From Symsagittifera roscoffensis (Eukaryota; Xenacoelomorpha; Acoela; Convolutidae), in assembly GCF_963678635.1 (NCBI RefSeq), contig NC_087070.1, forward strand, positions 49,023,467 through 49,087,466: a stretch of 64,000 nt of DNA. The letters run 5' to 3'. Positions 42,801 through 54,800 of the stretch are shown one piece after another (the stretch's first letter is position 1; every line of letters starts with the position of its first letter). Under the pieces are notes generated by a model. That model saw only the letters and a program-made list of their open reading frames with translations, was not told the DNA's origin and searched no databases. The translations under genes and the position numbers were made by a program.

Positions 42801-45800
42801 ATAATTACAGATCAATGCATTCAGGTATATATGCACTTTCCGAGTTCAATTCAAAAGTTAGGTAGTTTGCGCTCCTCAAATACGAACGTGGAAATGGCGC
42901 GAAAAAATTGCGCTATTTCCAGTATTGAAAGTGGGTTTTAATTTTTAAGATTTTTAAGCAGAATAAAAACTTAACCCCTTGATCCAAGTTTTTCAAAATG
43001 ATTCAATCATAAATTGGTCTTGAAATCAATGAGGTTCAAGGCCAAATGTTTTTTGTTTTCAAAGTCAGTTTTTTTCTGTTTTCCTGCAATCCTTGAATTT
43101 TTTCCAACTGTCCGTAGGCTATATTCAAATTAGTGGATTTAGCTTTTTGAGTGATATTTGAGCGGATTTAGGTGTTGAACTTGGAGGTATTTACAGATAC
43201 TTTGTTATTCATTGTGCGAGATTGGCTTAGTTTTTTTAATCAATTTGTCAAAGTTGGAAGCAGCTTTTTAGATTTGGATTATTTTTCTCATCAATCCAGT
43301 CTAGTGCCGTTAATATGCAGGTGACAATTAACTTAATGATGTTTGGGTATGTTTTCAGACTTCCGGGGAAGAAGCTATATTCGAGAACGGTTCTGAAGAC
43401 ATTGCTATAAACTCTCACTTAGGAGAATCTGGTGCAGGCCAATTGGACGAAGAGTTTTCGGTCGACGAAGAAGATGAAGACGATGAAGAGGTAATATGCG
43501 CTCATATAAATTAAGATACATACATTTTTTGACAGGGGGTGGGAGTTCTTTTTATAACATTTATTTCCAATATATAGTTGTAGATAGTGCTGATTTAAAT
43601 TATCCGGACAAAACGAACAAAACTTGAATTTTCAAACGCGTTTTTCTCAAATTGGGTTAAGATTAGACAAAAAAAGACGATAACAAAAGTTACTTAGAAT
43701 TTCATCAGAATTAATATGGTGCAATTTTTTTCCCGAAATTCTCAACCAATTTTTACCCCAAAAATGGGTCATTTTGGCTTTTTTTTCAATTAATCAAAAG
43801 TTACGCTGAAACTACTTTGTTAATTGATAAGAAAATTATGTCACAAGAAACCTCTTACACAGCCCAACAAAGCTTAAGCAGGGTTAAATCTCCAAAAACC
43901 AGTTTAAGAGAAAAATTTTTTACTTGATAGTCAATAAATGTGAGTTTTACTATTTAAAATTAGAATTTTCTGTTTAAAAACAATTTTTAAACAATTTGCG
44001 CAAATTTTCGGAGATTTAATCCTTAATCCTTCTCAAGCTTTGTTATGATGTGTAAGAGGCTTCTTGTGAAATAATTTTCCTATCAATTAACAAAGTAGTT
44101 TCAGCGTAATTTTTGATTAATTGTAAAAAGCCAAAATGACCCATTTTTGGGGTAACATTTTGGTTGAGAATTTCGGAAAAAAATTTGCACCATATTAATT
44201 CTGATGAAATTCTACGTAACTTTTATTCTCGTCACTTTTTGTCTAATCTTAACCCAATTTGAGAAAAATGCGTTTGAAAATTCAAGTTTTGTTCGTTTTG
44301 TCCGGATAATTTAAATCAGCACTATTGTTTGTTCATCCAAAATTGGGAATATAAGATTCACTTAAAAAAGTTGAAACAAGGATAGCCGGTCGGCAGGGTA
44401 TCGAATCCCTGAGGAGGGGTGTCCGCCCCCCCCCTTAAATCCGCCCCTGGCCGGTTGTCTAACACAGAATATTTCGACCCTTTTTTAAAAATTAGTGTTG
44501 TTTTTGTGCGGGGTGTGATGTAAGGATCTGAAGAAAACCTGAAATTTAAATTTATTTGACAGTCACAGTAAAATGGGCAACAGGTTTTGCCGGAAAAATC
44601 AATAACCAAAAACATAATTCAAAAAATTCAAAGTTCTTTTATTTTTCAGTTTTTTTCAGTTTTTTTGCAGAAATTGTTTTGAATTTTTTTTGCGCTAAAC
44701 ACTTCAAAGTTTCATGGCTTTTTCTTTTATAATCAGCCTGCTTGCTTGCTTGCTTGCTTTGATCGCTCGAAATTACACTAAAATTCAAAATGCTCAAACC
44801 TGTTTTTCTTGACACTGAGACAACTTCGGACCAGGATTGAAAGGGATTTTATATGAAATATCACACAACTCATTCCGATGATTATTTGTGGTACCTGATT
44901 TTGTGTGGAAAACAAAAAACGAAAAAAAAAGAGAAAAACTAAAACGCCCGAATACAAAGTTCCTCTCCTTTCAAATGGTCGGAACAAAAAAACTTTTGTA
45001 CACGAAATAACTTATACACGAAGTAACTTATACATGAAATTTGAATTTTGAAGACAAGGCTCGCGTTTAAAAAACGGCAAGCAAATTTTTCGGTGAGCTC
45101 GTCGAGTTTTTCAATAGCGCGCTGCATCTTCAGAACACTTGTCAAAACTCCACATTTTTTACCCGTTCCACCAAACGTGACTGTTCTAAAATAGTGCGGG
45201 CTCTTGACTATATTGCTCACTCCTCGACTCTCTTGAATGTTTTAGTGCGGGTTTTTGTTCCTTTCATTAGAATATTTTTCTTCCTAGGACGACGATGAGG
45301 ATGAGAGTGAATTGGAGAGTGAGTTGCGGGAGTGCTTCGAGCGTGCACTGGAACAGTGTGAGGAGGAAGAGAGCCAACTGGTGCACCAGTTGGAAGACAT
45401 GTCTCTTCAGGATGTCCCAATGGCTGCACTCACACAACCGGGAGAAGGCGAGGACGAAGATGGCGTGGAAAATGGTAGGAATTGGGCTCTATGCCACTCC
45501 CCCCATTTGAATTTCAGTTTTGAAAAACTATTCAAACGTTGTCACAATGTAGAAAACTTTGCATGGTGAACAAGTTAATTATTCTGAACTCAATTGTTCT
45601 TCCTCATACCTCATAACGGAAAATCGCGAGTTTGGACATAATTTATGCAGAGTTTAGAGATGATTTATGCAGAAAATCGTTCAGAGAGAACAGATCACTA
45701 ACTAACCCTAAAAAGAACTACAAAGAGATGTGGTGCTGTATCGAGATTCCTTCTAACACCATTGCACTGGATGAAATGCGCCTTGTGCGATTATTTTTTT

Positions 45801-48800
45801 TAGTAGAAAAACACTAGTGCGACGCCAAAAGACCCCAAAAAGTGCAGTATTTCTAAGCCTCCTCCCTCCTATAGGTGTAAATCTAGGAAGAAGATAATGA
45901 GTTATGAATTCATGTATCTTGTAAACATTCTACCCTTTTTTATATCGAGAGAAGGTTATAAAAGGTACTCGATGAATCTAATCTATTTTTTTGCAATACA
46001 TGCAACTGCAATACATGAGCGTAACACATTTTTTTTGGAAAAGGTATACGACAACTCACTTTTTTCGGTCTTAAGCAAACTATTTAGATGCTCCAAATCT
46101 CACTTCAAAGCTAAAACAGCTTGCTTGATTAATTAATTTTTTTGTGAGAGTTAACATTGATTTTAGATTCGAAACCATGAAATTGATTTTTCAGTGTTGT
46201 TGAATAAAGTGATTTATCACTTTTTTAATTCGTGTTGGGTTTTCGAGGAAAATGAAATCGTTTTTTTCAGCGTTGATGAACGAAGTGATCTGGTCAAATC
46301 TGAGTTAATATAATCAGTTTTCTTAACGGAAGGCAATCTACGCTCTCCAATTGCGAGTGCAAGTGGCACGAAAAAAGTTATTTTTTTTTCATTTTGAAAA
46401 ACTGATACAGTTTTTTTCAAATTGGGTAAGTTTTATGAAATTTTTGAAGTGTTAATGAACAAAGTGAATTTTTTTGACGTGCCTGGAGTTTTTAACGCTT
46501 TTACAACTGCATTTTGGTCCGGTTCAATTTTGTGATCCTAAGTTCACATTTTTTTTTTCAATTTTTAAGCAGTTTTGCTACGATATAAAAGTGTTTTGTC
46601 AAAATATGATTAAAACTAGAGTTTTGAATAAAAACAATTTTCTGCCTTACTCTAGTATACTTTAAGATCAATTTTGTCTAAATAGCGTTTGAATAATCTC
46701 AAATTTAGTTTGCAAATTAGTATAACATCTTGATTTCAGTACATATATGGCTTTCGTGGATACTATTTTAACAGTACATGTGTTTTTTCCACTTGAAACT
46801 CTGTAAAAGATTTTAATATATTTAAACATAAAAAAACCTGTTCTTTTTTTTATAAAGTTATTTCTTCAACGATAACAACACAACGTTCGAAGTCTTCTTT
46901 GATAGTTCTTTAGTGCCTTGCTGTTTCAATTCTATACTTGTAGTATCGCAAATGGTGCAAAGCTCAGCTCGCCTCTGTGTATAGGCTTTTTTCACGTTAT
47001 TAGCTAGCTTAACAAAATTGATTGAGTTAGTGATAGCCTGATTTATTAAAAAAGTTTATCAAATTTATCAGATTTATCAAATTTCTTGGTTTCATCGGCT
47101 CACTTGACCTAAAAGTAACGACTACGCCTGGGTTGACAAGGTTTCAGGTTCGAATCTAGCCAGGTTCAGTTTTTTTCAAATGTGAAATGTTGCGTTTCCA
47201 AAAAACTGTCGGCCTACTTTTTGACTTTTTTGTCCGCACATCACGTTTTTTTTTGTGCCGTTATCAATTTTCCTTGTAATTGAATGTTTTTTATATTTAA
47301 TTTTTGTAATTTTACTTAATCTGATGTTTTCCAACTGCCTGTTTGAATAAGACTTTTGTTTGCCTGAATGGCTTTGGTTTATCTTATAGTGGCTCAATTA
47401 TGAGCTGTTTGAAGTAAAAAAAAATTAGAAGTAAGAAAGATTTTTTCTTTTTGTGTTTCCGAAGGGTGGGATTCGAAGCTCAGAAATTTCAAAAAGTTTT
47501 TCATTACATCATTTTTGCTGTCGGATCCATCGGAGTTTACCTAATGAGTTTACCTAATTTTTGTTGAACTTATTGCCGCTCGATAGATTTTCATGTTTCT
47601 GAAAACTTTTTAAAGCCGGCCATTGTGTTCCTCGACGTTTTTCTTCCCAGAACATCATTCCAGACAAAATTATAAGATTTTTGGTTTTTGCTTTTTTTTT
47701 TCGATTTGTTCAGATAAAAGTGCTTACTTAAAACAATCGGGAATGAACCATGATAATCCCCATCCTAGCAACAAAAAATAGGGGCAGATCAGAGGATTTT
47801 TCAAACTTCCTGTTTAGTTCGTTTTTTTCTTTTTTGCTATTTTTTTTGTAATGAGAAAACACCGTTGCATTAGAGGCTACGGCCAAATTTTTTTTATATA
47901 CCAATTGTTATGGAGGTAATGGGATTGCTTTTGCATCTAAAGGTCTGGGTTTCGAGTCCCGACAGGATCTTTTTTATTACAGTTTGTATGAAATTGAAAT
48001 TTTTCCAGATAAAAGTTAGATTGTCGGACTTCGTTTGTCTGCTCTAGTTTTGTCAAATTAGGTGCCACATCAGGGATTTAACTTTTCTTGTGAGCAAGTA
48101 GCACAGTAGTTGCAAGGGGGATTTAAAACTTTGGAAAGGTTTTGTAAAATCAGTTTTTTCGGCTCTACTGGTGTCTGCTGAAAGACGGTCGGCTGCGTGA
48201 GTTTTGCTCCGTTGCTAATTTAAAATTCAAATAGCTTTCCTAGCATGTGTGCCTAGAATTCCCGTTTGATATAAGCAGTGATTATGAGAATTTATGGGAT
48301 TGGATTTTTTATTATGATTTTTAGAGACGTTTCAGAATTATTTTCACTTCTGCATAATTTTTAGCTTTTCTCAAAAGCTATTACTCTACCGATTTTCAAA
48401 AAGGGATTTTAACGGAAAGATCGGCTGTTCCCCTGTTTACCTGTTTAATCCCATATTCTGTTTTTTACGCCACTGTCTACAGCCTGCGAAAATGTCTGTG
48501 CGGGGAATATTTGACCCATATTTTTTCAAAAAAATATCCTCCCAAATGACAAATCATAGAATTTGGTTTCAATGGATAGAACGGGTTGTAAAAACCCCGT
48601 TGTATTAGAGGCTACGCCCAAATTTTTTTAATGCCAATTATTATGGAGGTAACGGGACTGCTTTTGCATCCTAGACTTTTTTCGGTGAACAGCATTTTTT
48701 TAACAAAAAATTGAACTTGCTTTTGAACAATGTTAACAGCTTCCAGGTTCCTTTCCACTTGGCCTGGAGATAACGCGATTGATTTTGCATCTAAAGGCTT

Positions 48801-51800
48801 GAAGTTCGATCCCGGCAGGATCTTTTTTTGCAGTTTGTATGAAATTGTAATGTTTTCCCCCGATAAAATTTAGATTGTCGGACTTTCGTTTGTCTGCTCT
48901 AGTTTTGTCGGATTAGGTGCCACATCAGGTATTTTACTTGTCTTTTGAGCAAGCATCATTGTGGTTGCAAGGTTTCATTGTTGAATCAGAGAGGATTTAT
49001 TAAAACTTGTTAAAGTTTTCATAAAATCTTTTTTTTGCGGATCTTTTTTGTCTTCCCCTGTGTGCCAGCGTAATTTCCTAGTCTCTTTTCTTTACCACTG
49101 TCTACAGCCTTCGAAAATGTCTGTGTGGGAGTATTTGCCCAATATTATTGGAGTTTTTTTGTTTGTTCTCGAAAAACACCCTCACAAGTCTGAGTTTTTG
49201 GTTTCAATAAAAAAACAAATTGTGCGAATTTCTTGTGCATTAGCGTAGCCAAATTTTTTTGAACAAAAAGCTCTTATTTTCGGAAAAATCGAAATTTTGA
49301 TTTGTTCACCGGTTTTTGGAAACTTTTTGTTTACTCTCGATAAGTATCGTGACAGTTCTGATATCAAGAAATTAATCAAAACTCCGTGTTTTGAAAGCCT
49401 ACCTGCGTAAGTGGCCACTCCTATTTTTTTTAAATATAAGTTGTGGCCTTCAAAAATGTCAGTTCTGAAACTTTGGCTGGTTTTGGAAACTTTGATTTTT
49501 CTCGGTAACTACTATACCAATTCTCAGGTTTAGTTTTCAATCGAGAAACCCTGTTTTGGTTATCTTCTCTGCTTGAGTGGCTACGACCTAAGTTTTGCAA
49601 AAAAAAGTTATGGATTTCGGAAAGTCACGTTTTTGAACTTATGACCGTTTTTTAGAAATATTTTGTCTTTTCTTAAAAACTACCCTATGAAATCTGAGAT
49701 GAAAGTTTCAATCGGAAGAAGCAGTTGGGCAAATTTTTTCTGTTGAAGCGGCTACTCCTAAACTTTTTGGTAGAGAAAGGTTATAATTTTGGGAAAGTTC
49801 CAAGGTCTTCAAAATTTTCACTCTGCTCACTTCTATCTATACCTTATTTATTTGGCATTTCACTTGAGACATGCTTAAGAAGTGTTTATATTGACCTATT
49901 TAAGAAGTCGCTATGTTAACATGTTTAATCTTTTTGAATGTATTATTTTTTGCATGTTTAACGAAAGATTTTTTGCACGTTTAAGCTGTATCGTATATTG
50001 TAATGCTTAAGAAATTTCACTTAGCACGTGTTTAAGATTTTGATTTGCTAAATGGCCAACACACTGCAAGGGTTGAAATGTTTGCGCAAGTCGACGTTTT
50101 CAAATCTGTTGTAGGGCGAATGCACGGCATGTGATAGAAATACTTTGTAGGTTCTTTCTTTATTGCACGCAATCTAAGTTCTGAAAGTTTTTGGATGTCG
50201 AGAACACGAGTATTTCCGATTTCAAACAAGTCTACAGGGGGAGCTGCGATAATCGATACAGATTTTGATACACACCAATCTGATTACGCTTGCGATTAGC
50301 AAGCGTTATTAAATCGGAATGAAGACTTCAGATTAAGATTGTGTTCAGCAGAGGAATTTGAATCATAGGTGACAAACACATGCGCTATAATAACCTGCTG
50401 TTACGCTCAACTTCTTAAAAATTCAAGTTAAATTACTGTTTGCTTTTACTTTATTCTTTACAGTTTCTCTTAGTCAGTTTGTTATCTGTCTGCTTAGCTT
50501 TTTATTTTGTTTTTTTTTCTTTTATTTGTTAATTCAATAACTCCGATTTTGTAGTTTTCTTTATTTTATTTTTTGTAGCATGGAAGTTCTATTCGGCCTA
50601 ATTAGTTTTGGCCGATGTTATAGACGTCTGATTTTTCGTCATTTGGAGGATGATAATAAATTGTTAAACGGGCTTGTGCTTCGGGGCTGGGCTATGTAGA
50701 GTTTAAAGCTTAATTGCTAATTAAAAGTCGATGATCGTAGTTTGGACTCTTAAATAAGTCGTGATGATTTTTTGTATTTTTTTTTCAGGAATAGTCTTGA
50801 AATTTGTTTAGGCTCAATTTGTTAAGGCTCGGTTTGACTTTGATTTCTTTTTAAGCTCAGTTCATTTCCTTTGTTAAAAGTAAGACAAACTCTATTATCG
50901 AGCAGCAAAAGAGTAAAGGTCATCGAAAACGTGCCCGACTTCTAGTATCGATAGTGGATTGTAGTTTTTAGATTTCACAGTGAAATGAGAAATTTACCTA
51001 TGGATCCATTTTTCTCAAATTGCTTGAAATTTAATTCTTAAATTTTTCCAGAAAATCAAAGAGCCTTGAGGCCATCTATTTTTTCGAAATGCAGTTTTTT
51101 TCTGCTTACTTGTGGTCATTGACAGTTTTCCAACTGTCTGTTGGTTATGTTTCTCAGACATATTTCGCCCGAATGCTAATATAACGCTGGTAATTGTGTT
51201 AGTTTATTTTTTAAAATTAAAATTCATTCGTCGAGTCCCACAAATAATTTTTTGGTGTATTGGTTTTCTTCTCATTTTACACATGCTAGCTTCTCATGAT
51301 TTTTTTTGTGATATAGCGTAAGTAGTGCGACGCTCCCGTTCGCATCTGTGCTTTATGTCTCTCCGCTTAGTCAAGCTATTATTACTCAAGTAATTTACTT
51401 TATCTTTTTTATTCTGCTACCTACGATAACTGCAGAAAGCTCAAAAATTGGAAAACTTCGAGAAAATAATAAAAATGATCATTTCATTTGTTGTTAACAC
51501 TCTCTTTACGTTGATTACTATAATATGAACAATATGACTTTGAATTTAGATGCTTCTTCTTCCGATGACGAGCTTCACGGTAGAGAAATTGGAGTTAGGA
51601 ATTGTGCATCGCAACAAACAGATAATCAAACAGGTTAGATAGAAGACATTTTAAATAGGTGCGATAAATATGCAAAGCCAAGTTTTGTATGACAAACCCA
51701 TGCAAGGAAGCGGCAAACCCTTTGTTTTATGCGATAACTTGCAATTGGTATATCTGTTCCGCAGATTATCAAAGCCTTGATTCACTAGAACGTATATTTA

Positions 51801-54800
51801 TTAATATTTGTTTTATTTGATGAGTCATTTTTTTAGAATTTACTGTAATATCTACAGAAAAAACTCTTTCTTGTAAAATTCTGCATATGAACTTTTGCTT
51901 CCATATTTGCTGTAAGAACTCTTATATGGTATGAAAAAAAAAACATTTGAAGAGGTGCTAAAGGAGAGATTGGGAAGATTGTTTTTAGAGCAGACAATCA
52001 GACAACTCTTTTTTTTCCTAGGTTCGAATGGGATGAAAGAGGAAGAGGGTGAGGGTGAGGAGGAAGTTGGAAGTTGGGCTGACCTGGTTGAGAAGGAGGA
52101 GGAAGACAGACGCATGTTCAACTTAACAGGCAGGGATCCCAGTCGGGCCCTCATCATACACGAGAGGCTGTCGTCCCCATCTCGCACCAGGCAAGTCGAG
52201 CAATAACAGGGTCTTCATTAATCAATCAGCAGCGTAAAATTTTTTATCAATTTCAAATTGGACTGAAGAGCCAAGAAAAAAATTTCAGCTATTTTTTCGT
52301 CCTCCTGTCTGATGGCAATGAAAATTAATTTCGAGGGCTAACTATCATAGTTGAAGCACATTTGGCCCGAATGCGCAACCTGGTAAAGCGACTGGTTACT
52401 TAATAAACTTGAGGTTTTTTAAGCTGGGGGAAAGGGATAGGGAAGAGCCGAACTCAAATCTATAGCGAATAAAGAAGGCGATGATTCGAACTAAAATTAT
52501 AGAACTGCGTGTGCTCTTTTGATAAAATAATATTGATTTTTCAGAAATGTGCGTTCCATTTTTATGCCAACGATGAATAAACTAGCGTCACTTCAAATTT
52601 TTGTTTTGCCCTTTTATGAACGTAGAGGTGCTTTTCACTCTTTCGTTGCAATTTTACATGTCATGTTTTTGAGCGGGGTTTTTCGAGGTCTGGGTTTCTA
52701 GCGGCATTTTTCAAAGACAACGATTACGTCTTTTTAGTTCGTGGGCAGAGAAGAAGTTGCGTCACGAAGAAAAACAGAGGAAAGCTCAGGAGCTGAGAGC
52801 CAAGGCGCTGGAGGACACAATGTTGAAGCAAAGGAACCTCGCTCTCAGAGTAAGTGTCCAAAGCGTTTAAAAATTAAAAGGAGTGATGATGAAACGGCTA
52901 AGGTCTCCAGCTATCAGTCGAAAGGTCAATGGTTCTAGGTCCCCTTGATTCGTGCTCGTTGCATGAGGGTTAGACAACATTTATTAGCCCAAAAAACGCA
53001 CTAGGTTTGAAACAGGGGCGCATTCGGTTCTCTTTAAAGAACCGAGCAGCCCGTGTGTTGGACCTTTCCATTGAGGATAATGGATCTCAAGTAATTATCA
53101 AAGGGAGGGTTGTTTTCGTCTCGTGCGGAATCTGATGACTTAAAACTTTAATTTTATGGATTCCAGGACATTCGCTTTCTTTTATACATTATTATTCTAC
53201 ATGTGTTAAGTTAATGGGGGCTAAAAGTACAAGTTAGATTTGAAATTTTGTCGTATAAAGTTATGAACAAAGATGATTATGACCAATTATAGCTGTTTGC
53301 GGTGCAAATAGCCTAAGAGCACAAGGTCCGATCACAAAAAAAAACATATTTTTTGCAAATTGTTATGTTTTTGTTCGTTCGGCTATGAGCAACTCTGAAC
53401 AGTATTTGAGCGTAATATTTGCAAATTTCAATCTTTTTTTTGTTCGTTTGGCTATGAGCGGATCTGAAAGAAAGCCTAGAAAATACGTTCATTCGATAGT
53501 AAGAGTAGAATACGCATTTTTAACAACGAAGTTAATCAAAAAATATATTTTTTTAGTTTTTTTTTTTACCGATTTCAAGAAATCATTAGAAACACCTTCA
53601 AAAACTAATTTTCCTGGAATAAAACTAAGTTTTAAGTAGTCTTATTTGCTTAATATAATCCTGCTCGCTCGCCTTATTTGCTCAAAATTGGACAAAAAAT
53701 CAAACGCTTTTTAAATTATTTGTCTGTACACTAATTTTTTGGAAATTTTTAAATAGGCTTCGAATCGCTGCAAGAGCCAATTGGCGTACCTGATTTTGCG
53801 TGCAAAATAAAAAGTCGAAAAAAACTAAAACACCCGAATACAAAGTTCTTCTCCACTTCCAGTGGCCGGACCAGAATTTCAGTCAGCTCAAACCTTTATT
53901 TGTCTGATCTTGTTTCTGGTTGGTTTTTTGTTTTTACATAAAGATTAAAGTCATTCAATTAAACATAAAAGTCACTCAATTAGATTAGAGGTGATATGGT
54001 TTATTCTGTTATCGTTTGCTGTTCTAAATGGCCATACTGTAAGCTTCTGATCTAAGTGGCCAGGTTATGGTTTTCGCTTTTTTTTAGATCCAGGAAGTGC
54101 GTCGTTGGAAGAACGAGATCCTGGACCGGAAAAAGAGTGCCTACGAGCAGAAGTTGGAATTAGCCGAGAACAAGCGGAAGGCGCACCTAAGAAAGATAGT
54201 GAAGAAGGCACATGAAGAGGAGAACAAGGTGAATGAGATCGCATTCATCATGACCTTGGAGGCACAGAATAAGAGGGCAGAAATGAGGAGCAAGCACGAG
54301 GTGTTCGAGGCCAGGAAACAGGAGATGGAGGTACTAACCACTGACTAATCACTGATTTAATCTTAATTAAGCCTTTTTAATATGGGTTTTAAATTCACCC
54401 TCATCTTGAACTCAGATGTGTCGCCTTTCTGATTCTCTATATTTCTAAACGTTTCAATACCGATGTTCACTTTTTACTCAAACATTTTATTTTTTGTGGT
54501 TTTTTATTAACTCATCCAGAACACTTATGCGTATGTTTGTTCCACAAGCCACCTTAACTCGCACAAAATAGTGCTCAACTTTTTTGCTCCATTCCATTTG
54601 CAAGCGATTTCGCAGCATGTTTTATTTACTTTATTAGAGCGCCTGGTTTTTACTATTGGATAATGTGTAATCTGTATAAAACTGTTGGCTCAGTCAATAA
54701 GACGTATGATTCATTTTACGTATTGCAGCAGTTCGAATCGCGAAGTCGGTGGTCTGTTTTGATGTTTTTTGCTTTTCTAAAGCTCCCTTTCGCTATTTTT

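Larger units (their letters stand above)
39696..43358 (+). other. SCAPER intron 6 (3.7 kb), built largely of R1 copies
   Basis: R1 copies or fragments at 40.09, 40.61, 40.71, 41.19, 41.95 and 42.72 kb and one S2 SINE at 40.27 kb make up most of the intron. The 41,640-41,700 part has a small perfect hairpin (CTCAACCTTACGGTTGAG). Intron 5 (39,040-39,375) shows nothing besides its GC donor. Confidence 0.65.
43491..45287 (+). other. SCAPER intron 7 (1.8 kb)
   Basis: Holds the 736-bp foldback element, a 56-bp hAT remnant and a GCTT tetranucleotide run at 44,738-44,760. 44,770-45,280 is AT-rich; nothing recognised. Confidence 0.65.
45475..51549 (+). other. SCAPER intron 8 (6.1 kb)
   Basis: An R1-like fragment at 46.2 kb, S1 SINEs at 46.95, 47.89 and 48.6 kb, an R1 copy at 50.7 kb and the core motif at 51.31 kb. 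49,000-49,900 has diverged direct repeats around CTCGAAAA(A/C)AC and TTTTGGAAACTTT. 45,570-46,190 and 51,350-51,545 show nothing. Confidence 0.6.

Noticed and set aside
51852-52187. Minus-strand Ser-rich frame
   Set aside because: Antisense of the acidic SCAPER exon 10.
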